Source: Xanthobacteraceae bacterium (GTDB lineage Bacteria > Pseudomonadota > Alphaproteobacteria > Rhizobiales > Xanthobacteraceae). From it: 64,000 nucleotides of DNA. The first letter of the stretch is position 1. The number at the start of each line of letters is the position of its first letter. The position numbers and the translations under genes are program-made. The notes beneath the pieces are model-generated. The model ran no database searches and was not told the origin of the DNA. It saw nothing but the letters and a program-made list of their open reading frames with translations. The stretch is taken from contig CP075369.1 of NCBI GenBank assembly GCA_019454205.1, positions 1,798,001-1,862,000 of the forward strand, written 5' to 3'. Shown here one piece after another: positions 51,670 to 60,393 of this stretch.

Positions 51670-53100
51670 TTGTCAGCGCGTAATCCCGCCTTTTTCAACG
51701 AAATGCACGCGCCCGACGGCTCGGTCCGGCCCGCTTATATCCAGCTCGCGCACTGGCTGAACACAGTCCCGAAGGACGTCCTCGAATATCGCCGCAAGGA
51801 AGCTGAGTTCATTTTCCGGCGCATCGGCATCACCTTCGCAGTGTATGGCGACGCCGCTTCCACCGAGCGGCTCATTCCCTTCGACATCATTCCGCGCATC
51901 ATCACGGCCGGCGAATGGAAGAAGCTCGCGCGCGGGCTGGAACAGCGCGTGAAGGCGCTGAACGCCTATCTCAACGACGTCTACCACAAGCGCGAAATCC
52001 TCCGCGCCGGTATCGTTCCCGAAGATCTGGTCTACGGAAATCCTGTCTTCCGGCCCGAAATGAACGGAATGAACGTACCGCACAACGTCTACGTCAATAT
52101 CGCGGGCGTAGATGTGGTGCGTGTCGATCCCGACAACTTCTATGTGCTGGAAGACAACGCGCGCATTCCCTCCGGCGTCTCCTACATGCTGGAGAACCGG
52201 GAAATCATGTTGCGGCTGTTTCCCGAACTGTTCATCGACCACCCGGTCGCGCCGGTCGAGAATTACGCCGACGAATTGCTCGCAACCCTGAAATCAGTCG
52301 CGCCTATCACGTCATCCGGCGAGCCGAATGTCGTGTTGATGACGCCCGGCATCTACAATTCCGCTTATTACGAACACTCCTTCCTCGCCGATAAACTCGG
52401 CGTGGAGCTGGTCGAAGGCCGCGACATGTTCGTGAAGGGCGACATGCTCTACATGCGCACGACCGAAGGCCCGAAGCGCGTGGACGTGATCTATCGCCGC
52501 GTGGACGACGATTTCATCGATCCGCTGGTGTTCCGCAACGACTCCATGCTCGGCGTGCCGGGGCTGATGTCGGTCTATCAGGCCGGCAACGTCACGCTCG
52601 CCAATGCAATCGGCACCGGCATCGTCGATGACAAGGCCGTCTACAGCTACATGCCGGACATCATCAAATTCTATCTCGGCGAAGAACCGATCCTGAAGAA
52701 TGTCGATACCTGGCGTTGCCGCGAGCCGGACCACCTGAAATACGTTCTCGAAAACATCGAGCAGCTTGTCGTGAAGGAAGTCCACGGCTCCGGCGGCTAC
52801 GGCATGCTGATCGGGCCTGCCGCCGATAAGAAGACCATCGAGAATTTCGCGGCGAAGGTGAAGAACGATCCGCACGGCTTCATCGCGCAGCCGACGCTTT
52901 CGCTCTCCGCCTGCCCCACCTTCACCGACGCCGGCATCGCACCGCGCCATGTCGACCTGCGCCCCTTCGTACTGACGGGCCGCGACCGCGTCCGCATCGT
53001 GCCGGGCGGACTGACGCGCGTCGCGCTGAAGGAAGGTTCGCTGGTCGTGAACTCGTCGCAGGGCGGCGGCACGAAAGACACCTGGGTGCTGGATCGCTGA
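51670..53100 (+). CDS. Circularly permuted type-2 ATP-grasp protein
   Basis: A 476-residue member of the CP_ATPgrasp_2 family. Characteristic segments are NAYLNDVYHKREILRAGIVP, FYVLEDNARIPSGVSYMLEN, VKEVHGSGGYGMLIGP (ATP-grasp glycine loop) and VLTGRDRVRIVPGGLTRVAL. Proteins of this family are predicted to ligate an amine to a carboxylate (peptide or amide). The start is TTG 51670, with GGAG seven bases upstream; the alternative ATG at 51703 would cut the first eleven residues. It is the first gene of a four-gene unit with alpha-E, transglutaminase and Anbu proteins. Confidence 0.93.
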   Translation: MSARNPAFFNEMHAPDGSVRPAYIQLAHWLNTVPKDVLEYRRKEAEFIFRRIGITFAVYGDAASTERLIPFDIIPRIITAGEWKKLARGLEQRVKALNAYLNDVYHKREILRAGIVPEDLVYGNPVFRPEMNGMNVPHNVYVNIAGVDVVRVDPDNFYVLEDNARIPSGVSYMLENREIMLRLFPELFIDHPVAPVENYADELLATLKSVAPITSSGEPNVVLMTPGIYNSAYYEHSFLADKLGVELVEGRDMFVKGDMLYMRTTEGPKRVDVIYRRVDDDFIDPLVFRNDSMLGVPGLMSVYQAGNVTLANAIGTGIVDDKAVYSYMPDIIKFYLGEEPILKNVDTWRCREPDHLKYVLENIEQLVVKEVHGSGGYGMLIGPAADKKTIENFAAKVKNDPHGFIAQPTLSLSACPTFTDAGIAPRHVDLRPFVLTGRDRVRIVPGGLTRVALKEGSLVVNSSQGGGTKDTWVLDR

Positions 53101-53101
53101 C

Positions 53102-54043
53102 ATGCTCTCGCGCACCGCAGACAACCTCTACTGGCTATCCCGCTACGTCGAGCGCGCCGAGTGCCTCGCGCGCATCCTCGATGCCACTTATCGCCTCTCT
53201 GCGCTCCCGCAGGGCTACGGCGGCGAAACCAACGAATGGAAATCCGCGCTGGCGACGGCAGGATGCCTCGTTTCCTTCTTCGAGAATTACGAGGAAGCGA
53301 ACGAGCGCACCGTCACCGAGTTCATCGCCTTCTCGCCCGCGAACCCCGCCTCGATCCGCAACTGCCTCGAAATCGCGCGGCAGAACGCGCGCTCGGTCCG
53401 TACCGCGCTCACGATGGAAATGTGGGACGCGATCAATTCGGCATGGCACGAAATGCGCCGCTACGATCCGAATCGCGCGACGCGCGAGGAGTTCTCGCGC
53501 TTCCTCAATTTCGTGATGGAAACCTCGGTACGCTTCGACGGCACCAGTTTCCGCACCATGCTGCGAAACGACGCTTATTGGTTTTCGCGACTCGGTTTTC
53601 TCGTCGAACGTGCCGACGCCACCGCGCGCATCCTCGACGTGAAGTATCATGTGCTCTTGCCGCGCGAAGCGCAGGTCGGCGGTCCGCTCGATTATTTCCA
53701 GTGGGCCTCGATCCTGCGTTCCGTATCGGCACGCACCAGCTATCACTGGGTTTACCGCGAGAGCGTGAAGCCGTGGCTGGTCGCGGACCTGCTCATTCTA
53801 AACCGGCAGATGCCTCGTTCGCTCGCAAGCTGCTACGAGAACATCAATCGATACCTCGACGATCTCGCGCAGTTCTACGGACGGCAGGGTCCGGCGCAGC
53901 GCCTCGCCCGCGCCATGACCTCGAAACTCGAAAACGGAAAGATGGACGACATCTTCCAGTCGGGTCTCCACGAGTTCATTACAAGTTTCCTGATCGAGAA
54001 CAATCGTGTCGGCAACGCGATTGCCGATCAGTACCTGATCTGA
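53102..54043 (+). CDS. Alpha-E domain protein
   Basis: A 313-residue, entirely alpha-helical protein of the alpha-E (DUF403) family: MLSRTADNLYWLSRYVERAE at the start, NARSVRTALTMEMWDAINSA, YWFSRLGFLVERADATARIL and MPRSLASCYENINRYLDDLA. Conserved Arg and Glu residues line each helical half. These proteins nearly always accompany the CP-ATP-grasp protein and form a complex or substrate-channelling partner by prediction. The gene starts one base after the ATP-grasp stop. Confidence 0.93.
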   Translation: MLSRTADNLYWLSRYVERAECLARILDATYRLSALPQGYGGETNEWKSALATAGCLVSFFENYEEANERTVTEFIAFSPANPASIRNCLEIARQNARSVRTALTMEMWDAINSAWHEMRRYDPNRATREEFSRFLNFVMETSVRFDGTSFRTMLRNDAYWFSRLGFLVERADATARILDVKYHVLLPREAQVGGPLDYFQWASILRSVSARTSYHWVYRESVKPWLVADLLILNRQMPRSLASCYENINRYLDDLAQFYGRQGPAQRLARAMTSKLENGKMDDIFQSGLHEFITSFLIENNRVGNAIADQYLI

Positions 54044-54053
54044 GTGAAGTTCA

Positions 54054-54881
54054 ATGCGAATTCGCGTCGCGCACGAAACCGTTTATCGCTACGACACGCC
54101 AGCCACCAACGCGATCCAGATTCTGCGCCTGTGGCCGCGCAACTACGACGGACAATATGTCGTGCGCTGGCGCGTGGAAGTCTCCGAGGACTGTCACGTC
54201 GAGCCGCGCGAGGATGCCTTCGGCAACCTCACCCACACCTTCACCGTCGATGGCCCGATTTCCGAATTGTCGGTGCGCGTCGCGGGCGAAGTCGAGACGC
54301 AGAACACGCATGGCATCATTCGCGGCACGCGCGAGAAATTTCCTCCTTCGCTCTATTTGCGTCCGACCGACCTGACGCTCCCGGACGCCGCGATGAGCGC
54401 ATGGGCGAATGAAGTCGCGGACGGCGGCAAACGCCCCGCGCTCGATACGCTGCACGCGCTCTCCACCGGAATCTACGAGACTTTCCGTTTCGATGCAGGC
54501 TCGACGCTGACGACGACCACCGCGGCGGAGGCTTTCGCCCAGAAACATGGCGTCTGTCAGGACTTCGCCCATGTGTTCTCGGCGGCCGCGCGCCACCTCG
54601 GCATCCCGTCCCGTTATGTCGGCGGCTACTTCAAGCGCAGCGACGGCATTGTCGAAACCGAGTCCGGCCATGCGTGGGCCGAGGCATGGCTGCCCGATCT
54701 GGGCTGGATCGCCTTCGACCCCGCTCACGGCATGTCGGCGGATGACGCCTATATCCGGGTCGCCATTGGCCTCGATTGTCAGGGGGCGGCCCCGGTCCGG
54801 GGCAACCGCCGAGGCGGCATAGGCGAAAAGCTGGACGTTAAGGTTGTGGTGGATCAGGCGGGCCGGCAGGCGCAACAATAG
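54054..54881 (+). CDS. Transglutaminase-like peptidase
   Basis: A 275-residue protein with the N-terminal beta domain of this family (RIRVAHETVYRYDTPATNAI) and a transglutaminase-fold core: C168 in HGVCQDFAHVF, H206 in SGHAWAEAW and D222 in IAFDPAHGM. It has no signal peptide, so it acts in the cytoplasm, most likely as an amidase or peptidase on the product of the ATP-grasp enzyme. The start is ten bases after the alpha-E stop. Confidence 0.92.
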   Translation: MRIRVAHETVYRYDTPATNAIQILRLWPRNYDGQYVVRWRVEVSEDCHVEPREDAFGNLTHTFTVDGPISELSVRVAGEVETQNTHGIIRGTREKFPPSLYLRPTDLTLPDAAMSAWANEVADGGKRPALDTLHALSTGIYETFRFDAGSTLTTTTAAEAFAQKHGVCQDFAHVFSAAARHLGIPSRYVGGYFKRSDGIVETESGHAWAEAWLPDLGWIAFDPAHGMSADDAYIRVAIGLDCQGAAPVRGNRRGGIGEKLDVKVVVDQAGRQAQQ

Positions 54882-54946
54882 GTATGGTTTGCTGACCGGT
54901 TCCGGTCGGGCATAGTGCGCACCGGTTAAAGGCAGGCTCCGAGTCG

Positions 54947-55807
54947 ATGACCTATTGCTGCGGAATCCTCGTTCGCGACGGGATCGTGATGATCGGCGAC
55001 ACGCGCACCAATGCGGGTCTCGACAACATCTCCACCTTCCGCAAGCTCCACCTGTTCGAGGAACCGGGCAAGCGCGTGATGGCGCTCTCCACCGCCGGCA
55101 ATCTTTCCGTCTCGCAAACCGTGGTTTCGCTGCTCAGCGAAGGCATCGAAAATCCGGAAACCGGAGAACGCGAACGCCTCACCGATGCGCCGACCATGTT
55201 TCAGGCCGCGCAACGCGTCGGCCGCGCCGTGCGCATGGTCTACGAGAACGACGCAAAGGCGATGGAAGATTCGGAAGTCAATTTCGACGTCTCTTTCCTG
55301 TTCGGCGGCCAGGTCGCCGGACGGCGGCTGCGCCTATTCATGATTTATGCGGCGGGCAACTTCATCGAATGCACCACCGATACGCCCTATCTCCAGATCG
55401 GCGAGCACAAATACGGCAAGCCGATCCTCGATCGCGCGGTGAATTATGAAACCGATCTCTACGACGCGCTGAAGATCGGCCTGATCTCGATGGACTCGAC
55501 CATGCGCTCGAACCTCGCGGTCGGCCTGCCCATCGACCTCGCGGTGATCCGCCGCGACACCATGCAGATCGAACTCAATTACCGCATCATGCCGGGCGAA
55601 CCCTACTTCACCGATCTGCGCGAGCGCTGGTCGGCGGCGTTGCGCGCGGCGCATATCGCGATCCCGCGCCCGCCCTATGCTACCCGCCCGGTTGAGGCGA
55701 TGGCGCCCGCGGAAGCGATCGACACGCTGCTGTTGCCGAAAAAACTTGCGAACGATGCAAGCGCGCAACTCACCGCCGGAATGACCCTGCGCAAGCCGTC
55801 GCGCTGA
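54947..55807 (+). CDS. Proteasome-type peptidase Anbu
   Basis: A 286-residue N-terminal-nucleophile hydrolase of the Anbu (ancestral beta subunit) family. After removal of Met1 the chain begins TYCCGILVRDGIVMIGDTRT: the Thr nucleophile, Asp17 of mature numbering and Lys32 (FRKLHLF) make the catalytic set. Anbu proteins assemble into open-ring or helical oligomers and have weak or no peptidase activity in tests. No ATPase unfoldase gene is present, unlike HslUV or the 20S proteasome. It is the last gene of the four-gene unit. Confidence 0.93.
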   Translation: MTYCCGILVRDGIVMIGDTRTNAGLDNISTFRKLHLFEEPGKRVMALSTAGNLSVSQTVVSLLSEGIENPETGERERLTDAPTMFQAAQRVGRAVRMVYENDAKAMEDSEVNFDVSFLFGGQVAGRRLRLFMIYAAGNFIECTTDTPYLQIGEHKYGKPILDRAVNYETDLYDALKIGLISMDSTMRSNLAVGLPIDLAVIRRDTMQIELNYRIMPGEPYFTDLRERWSAALRAAHIAIPRPPYATRPVEAMAPAEAIDTLLLPKKLANDASAQLTAGMTLRKPSR

Positions 55808-55858
55808 CGAACAAGACCACAAACAAAAACGCCGAATAAAAATCACGGGAGGACTATC

Positions 55859-56617
55859 ATGGCTGCTTCGCGGAAAATCGCGCTCGTCACCGGCGCCGGC
55901 TCCGGCATCGGCAAGGCCAGCGCCGTCGCGCTCGCCAAAGCCGGATTCAATGTCGCGATTGCGGGCCGCACGCCCGCGCCGCTGGAGGAAACCGCAAAGG
56001 AAATCAAAGCCGCCGGCGGCGAGGCGCTCGTCGTGCCGACCGACGTAGGCGATCCCGCGCAGGTGAAAGCGCTGTTTGCGAAAATAAAGGAAAAATTCGG
56101 CCGCCTCGACGTGATCTTCAACAACGCGGGCCGCGGTACGCCGCCGGTGCCGCTTGAAGAAGTGAAACTCGAAGACTGGAACGCGACCGTTGCCGCGAAC
56201 CTCACCGGTCCGTTCGTCTGCACGCAGGAAGCCTTCAAGATCATGAAGGACCAGAACCCGCGCGGTGGCCGCATCATCAACAACGGCTCGATCTCGGCCT
56301 ACGCGCCGCGCCCCTTCTCCGCGCCCTACACTTCCACCAAGCACGCCATTTCCGGCCTGACCCGCGCCACCGCGCTCGACGGCCGCGCTTACGATATTGC
56401 CTGCAGCCAGATCGACATCGGCAACGCCGTGACGCCGATGACCGAGCGCATGGCGAACGGCGTATTGCAGCCGGACGGCACCACGAAAGTAGAGCCGCGC
56501 GTTGCCGTCGAGCATGTCGCGAACGCAATCGTCTACATCGCGTCGCTGCCGCTGGATGCGAACGTCCTCTTTATGAACGTGATGGCGACCAAGATGCCGT
56601 TTGTGGGACGAGGATAA
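55859..56617 (+). CDS. Short-chain dehydrogenase/reductase
   Basis: A 252-residue SDR: IALVTGAGSGIGKASAVALA at the N-terminus, FNNAGRG, and INNGSISAYAPRPFSAPYTS plus TK for the catalytic Ser, Tyr and Lys. GGGAGGACTATC precedes the ATG. It follows the Anbu gene by 51 bases in the same direction, which leaves open a functional link, but the pairing is not known for the Anbu system. Confidence 0.88.
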   Translation: MAASRKIALVTGAGSGIGKASAVALAKAGFNVAIAGRTPAPLEETAKEIKAAGGEALVVPTDVGDPAQVKALFAKIKEKFGRLDVIFNNAGRGTPPVPLEEVKLEDWNATVAANLTGPFVCTQEAFKIMKDQNPRGGRIINNGSISAYAPRPFSAPYTSTKHAISGLTRATALDGRAYDIACSQIDIGNAVTPMTERMANGVLQPDGTTKVEPRVAVEHVANAIVYIASLPLDANVLFMNVMATKMPFVGRG

Positions 56618-56625
56618 ACTTACCC

Positions 56626-56646
56626 CCTCTCCCCGATGGGGAGAGG
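56626..56646. terminator. Inverted repeat between convergent genes
   Basis: CCTCTCCCC (56626-56634) and GGGGAGAGG (56638-56646) form a perfect 9-bp stem with a three-base loop between the SDR and ABC ATPase stop codons. This sequence type is a common dispersed intergenic repeat in alphaproteobacteria and probably acts as a bidirectional terminator. Confidence 0.6.
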
Positions 56647-56655
56647 TAAAACGGA

Positions 56656-57414
56656 CTACAACCCGCTCGAACCTGTCGCCAGTTCCTGCCGCAAGGTCTG
56701 TGCCGCTTCGAGCAGCGCCTTGTCGTTCCGTTTACGCGGGAACGGAAGATTGATCGGCAGCGAAGCGCGAAATGCGCCCGGCGTACCAATGATCGCAACG
56801 ACGCGGTCGGCGAGATAAACCGCTTCGTCGATGGAATGCGTGACGAAAAGAATGGTCTTCTTCGTCGCGGCACGGATGCGCGCCAGTTCGTCCTGCAAGC
56901 CCTCGCGCGTGATGGCATCGAGCGCCGCGAACGGCTCGTCCATGAGCAGCACTTCCGGATCGACCGCGAGCGCGCGCGCAATCGCGACGCGCTGGCGCTG
57001 GCCGCCGGAAAGTTCGTGCGGATAGCGTCCGCCGAGATGGCCGAGGCCAACCAGGTCGAGCGCTTTCTGCGAGCGCTCCCTGCGCTCATCGGCCCCGGTT
57101 CCCCAGTGTTCGAGACCGAAGCCGACGTTGTCGAGCACCTTGCGCCACGGCAGCAGCCGCGCATCCTGAAACACCATCGCGACCGGCAGGCTGCCGCGCT
57201 TGCGCGGCGCGCGTACGGTGAACTCACCCGTATTGGGTTCGAGCAGGTTGGCAATCACGCGCAGCAAGGTCGATTTGCCGACGCCTGACGGACCGACGAT
57301 GGCGACGAACTCCCCGCGCTGCACGTCGAGGTCGAGGCCGCGCAATACTTCCGTGCGCTCGCCGTTACGCTCGAAGCTCAGCCCGACCTTGCGAAGTTCG
57401 ACTACCGTTTCCAT
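56656..57414 (-). CDS. ABC transporter ATPase (NitT/TauT type)
   Basis: A 252-residue ATPase of the nitrate/sulfonate/taurine importer class. Walker A is GPSGVGKST, followed by MVFQDARLLPWRKVLDN (Q loop), LSGGQRQRVAIARALA and LLMDEPFAALD (Walker B). ATG 57414 overlaps the permease stop by 13 bases, so the two are translationally coupled. The substrate is unknown: the SsuB/TauB-type motif FQDARLLPW is shared by all of these. Confidence 0.92.
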   Translation of the reverse strand: METVVELRKVGLSFERNGERTEVLRGLDLDVQRGEFVAIVGPSGVGKSTLLRVIANLLEPNTGEFTVRAPRKRGSLPVAMVFQDARLLPWRKVLDNVGFGLEHWGTGADERRERSQKALDLVGLGHLGGRYPHELSGGQRQRVAIARALAVDPEVLLMDEPFAALDAITREGLQDELARIRAATKKTILFVTHSIDEAVYLADRVVAIIGTPGAFRASLPINLPFPRKRNDKALLEAAQTLRQELATGSSGL

Positions 57415-58154
57415 CGCAGCAACCAGTTCTGAATGGCGACGAAGATCGCATCGATGATGCCGTAGAGCAGCGCCATCGTCGCCATGTAGATCACGACCAC
57501 ATCGGACGCGAGCAGGTTCGATGCCTGCATCATGCGCGAGCCGAGACCGGGCACGCCGAAGATTTCCGCCGCGACCACGGCCATCCACGCCTGCCCCAGC
57601 GCAGTGCGCAGCCCCGCGAGGATGCCGGGCGCGGAAGCCGGCAGGATCACCTTGTAGAGTTTCTGGAACCACCAGCGGAAATCGAACGCGTCCGCAAGTT
57701 CGAGCAGGTCGCGGTCCACCGCCTGCACCGCGCCGAGCGCTGCGAAATACGAAATCCAGAATACGCCGATTGCAATGATAAACACCGCGCCGGACGGATT
57801 CACGCCGAACCACAGGATCGCAAACGGCACCCAGGCCAGCCCCGGTATCGGGCGCAGAATGCGCACTACCCAGCTGAGCGAGTCTTCCAGCGGACGAAAG
57901 ATGCCGGTGATGACACCGAACGCAACGCCGAGGAAACCGCCAAGCATCAGGCCGATCAGATAGTGCCGCAAACTCAGCAGCACGGATTGGTGCCAGATGC
58001 CGGTGCGCACCTCGCGCATGAAGGTTTCCGGCAACACGCTGGGCGGCGGCAGGAAGTCCGCGCGCACGAGACCGAAGTACGGCAGCGCCTCCCAGAAAAG
58101 CAGAAAGACCGCCAGACCGAGCGCAGCGAGCGCGAACGAATAGCGGCCTTTCAT
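57402..58154 (-). CDS. ABC transporter permease (NitT/TauT type)
   Basis: A 250-residue inner-membrane permease with about six transmembrane helices: ALAALGLAVFLLFWEALPYF, LIGLMLGGFLGVAFGVITGI and AGLRTALGQAWMAVVAAEIF (the EAA-type coupling loop lies in this region). It pairs with the overlapping ATPase and with the upstream binding protein. The family moves nitrate, sulfonates, taurine, riboflavin precursors or other small compounds. Confidence 0.92.
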   Translation of the reverse strand: MKGRYSFALAALGLAVFLLFWEALPYFGLVRADFLPPPSVLPETFMREVRTGIWHQSVLLSLRHYLIGLMLGGFLGVAFGVITGIFRPLEDSLSWVVRILRPIPGLAWVPFAILWFGVNPSGAVFIIAIGVFWISYFAALGAVQAVDRDLLELADAFDFRWWFQKLYKVILPASAPGILAGLRTALGQAWMAVVAAEIFGVPGLGSRMMQASNLLASDVVVIYMATMALLYGIIDAIFVAIQNWLLRWKR

Positions 58155-58190
58155 TTCATAACGCTCTCGGAAAAAATTGGCGGGCGGCTG

Positions 58191-59213
58191 TTATCGCCCG
58201 GCAATCGCTTCCTTGTAAACGTCGAGCGCGAACAGCGGGTCTACCGGATCAGCCTTTTTCAGAACACCGATCTTGACCTGATACTCCTGCAGTTTCGTCG
58301 CAGGCGCGGTAATGCGGTTCGGGTCAGCGACGAAACGCGTCTGCGGCGATTTCAGCGACGCCAGCAGAATGTCATCCGGCAGCAGTCCGCGGCCGAACGC
58401 TTCGCCGAGATGCTTCACCGACTTTTCCTGATTCTTTTCGATGAATTCGGTCGCGCGCACGGTCAGCCGGATCAGCTTCTTCACGGCTTCCGGATCGCGC
58501 TTCGCGAAATCGCCGGTGACGGCAAGCACGACGCCGGGGAAGTTCGGGAAGATTTCCGCACCGTCCGCGACCAGTTTGATCTTCGGATTCTGCTTGCGGA
58601 TGATCGAGAGCGCAGGCTCGCGGATCGAGCCGGCATCGACGGCACCGGTCAGGATCGCGCGCTGGGTCGCGTCGATGCCGAGTTCGACGATCTCGACGTC
58701 TTCCTTGTCGGCCTTGATCACTTCCCACAGCCAGTATTGCAGCGAAGTGTTCGGGCCGGAGCCGAGCGGCTGGGTCGCAAACTTCACCGGTCGGCCATGC
58801 TTCTGGCGGAACGCCTTCAGCGCCGCGGCTTTCTCGCTGACCTTTTTACCTTCGAGGAACGGCGCGAGGTCTGCGCTGCCCGCGATGCCAAGCTCCTCGA
58901 CGACCGTCGCCGCGATCACCCGAATGTCTTGTCCCTTCGCGCGTGCGACGAGCAGCGGCGCGAAGCCCGCGTTGTAGACGTCGATGGTGCCGGACGCGAC
59001 GGCCTGAATCAGGTTCGGACCGGATTCGAATTTCGTGAACTGGACATTCAGACCCTGCTCTTTGAACCAGCCCTCGCCCTGCGCAACGAAAAGCTGCGCC
59101 GCACCCATGACCGGGATGTAGCCGATACGGATGGTGGTGTTTTGCTGGGCCTGCACCGAACCGGCGGCAAGCAGGACTGCCGCGGCAGCGGCAAAGCGGA
59201 TAGCGCGCAACAT
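58191..59213 (-). CDS. ABC transporter substrate-binding protein (NitT/TauT type)
   Basis: A 340-residue periplasmic protein with a signal peptide (AAAAVLLAAGSVQAQ). TTIRIGYIPVMGAAQLFVAQ, GLNVQFTKFESGPNLIQAVA and GTIDVYNAGFAPLLVARAKG match the SsuA/ThiY-like class. It is the first gene of the three-gene importer, and its leader carries a hairpin and an upstream inverted repeat. Confidence 0.9.
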   Translation of the reverse strand: MLRAIRFAAAAAVLLAAGSVQAQQNTTIRIGYIPVMGAAQLFVAQGEGWFKEQGLNVQFTKFESGPNLIQAVASGTIDVYNAGFAPLLVARAKGQDIRVIAATVVEELGIAGSADLAPFLEGKKVSEKAAALKAFRQKHGRPVKFATQPLGSGPNTSLQYWLWEVIKADKEDVEIVELGIDATQRAILTGAVDAGSIREPALSIIRKQNPKIKLVADGAEIFPNFPGVVLAVTGDFAKRDPEAVKKLIRLTVRATEFIEKNQEKSVKHLGEAFGRGLLPDDILLASLKSPQTRFVADPNRITAPATKLQEYQVKIGVLKKADPVDPLFALDVYKEAIAGR

Positions 59214-59232
59214 CGTTTGAAAACTCCGAAAC

Positions 59233-59320
59233 GCCGGGCTTCAGCCCGGCTATTCACGGACGAATAAAGCGCCGCCAAATCTTTTTCAATATAGGAATGT
59301 GATTTATTTTATTTCACATT
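59233..59320 (-). promoter_or_regulatory. Leader hairpin and inverted repeat of the ABC operon
   Basis: GCCGGGC/GCCCGGC (59233-59250) forms a hairpin just before the start of the binding-protein gene. Further up, AATGTGA (59296-59302) and TCACATT (59314-59320) are a perfect inverted repeat spaced by 11 A/T bases, as in operators for dimeric regulators. Confidence 0.4.
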
Positions 59321-59351
59321 TATAGAAAGTGATAAAAAGCCAAATAGCCCT

Positions 59352-59894
59352 TTAATCGTCGAACAGCTTCCGCTTTTCCCCCTCCGCGCTGCGCAGCACG
59401 AGCCGCAGTTCGCAGTCGTTGTCCTCGCTGTCGATGCGCGCCTCGATCTCCGACCCGTCCTTGAAGCTGAACAGCACATAGAGCGCGCCTTCCCGTTCGC
59501 GCTGGCTATTGGGCTGGCCGTGCTGGGCAATAATGTCCTTCATCACGGCACTGGCGCGATAGCACGCGGCCACGTCGTCCTCTTCCTTCGACTGGTACTT
59601 GGCGACGAAGGCGGCGGCGATGAGCTTCTCTTCCGCGCTGAAATAGTAGGTCACGAAATGACTACGACCGCCGATCTTCAGGTCGGGATCGTGATGCGTG
59701 ATCGTCTTCAGCCGAACCGTCTTGTCTTCGCTCTGCCAGTAGCTTTCGCCGGCTGCCGGACCAAGCTTGGCCTTCACCGCTTCAAGCGGCGTACCGAATG
59801 GAATTTTGTAGAAGCCTTCGAGCTTCTCGCGCGGCGTCTGCGCGCCGGCAAAAGAAGTGAATGCAAGAATGAGGATGGCGGCCAAGCGAAGCAT
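59352..59894 (-). CDS. Exported protein of unknown function
   Basis: A 180-residue protein with a signal peptide (AAILILAFTSFAGAQT). The mature part has GFYKIPFGTPLEAVKAKLGP, THHDPDLKIGGRSHFVTYYF and IEARIDSEDNDCELRLVLR. It contains two Cys (near residues 112 and 164) that could pair. No family recognised. It follows a broken cyclophilin-like gene on the same strand by 21 bases. Confidence 0.65.
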   Translation of the reverse strand: MLRLAAILILAFTSFAGAQTPREKLEGFYKIPFGTPLEAVKAKLGPAAGESYWQSEDKTVRLKTITHHDPDLKIGGRSHFVTYYFSAEEKLIAAAFVAKYQSKEEDDVAACYRASAVMKDIIAQHGQPNSQREREGALYVLFSFKDGSEIEARIDSEDNDCELRLVLRSAEGEKRKLFDD

Positions 59895-59915
59895 GTCCGC
59901 TCCTATACGCGGAAA

Positions 59916-60290
59916 TTACGACTCGATTCGGGTGACGCTAATTCTGGTCCCGCTGCGCACCGGCTTCAATGCCTTCACATCACTAAGCGCCCTCGCCCAG
60001 ATGTTGCAGGGAGAAGCCAGCCGGGTTTCGTCCCCTTTCGAGATCGGTGTGCGCCCAAAACCGATGGCGATGGCATTGCCGTCAGGCCAGTAGGCGATTT
60101 CGCCGGGTATCACCACGGCTTTTGCATCCGGCTAGCGTTCCGCATCCACCGGAATGTCGAAATAGACTTCCTCGCCCCAGGTTTGCGCGCGGCCTTCGAT
60201 TGGCAGCACTGCCGCGATCTGTTTCGCGGTAGGCGTGTCGAGCAACTCGGCATCGAGCGTAATGCCCCCGAAATCGAAACGAATGCGCAC
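59916..60290 (-). pseudogene. Cyclophilin-like fold gene interrupted by an in-frame TAG
   Basis: The frame on the minus strand from GTG 60290 (behind GGAGAGGAAAGAC) to TAA 59916 would give about 124 codons of a cyclophilin-like family protein: IRFDFGGITLDAELLDTPTA, QTWGEEVYFDIPVD, VIPGEIAYWPDGNAIAIGFG, and RTPISKGDETRLASPCNIWA. A single TAG at 60132-60134, in frame between DAER and PDAK, interrupts it. All other parts are conserved, including the second half. It is a recent nonsense mutation, a sequencing error, or a readthrough gene. I call it a pseudogene. Confidence 0.75.
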
Positions 60291-60393
60291 GTCTTTCCTC
60301 TCCTTGCCTTCGGCAGCCTTGACCCGGCCCGGCATCGAACCGGAGGATGGCTGCAGGGGTCAATAGGCAACCGCGCGCGAAACGGGACAAGCG

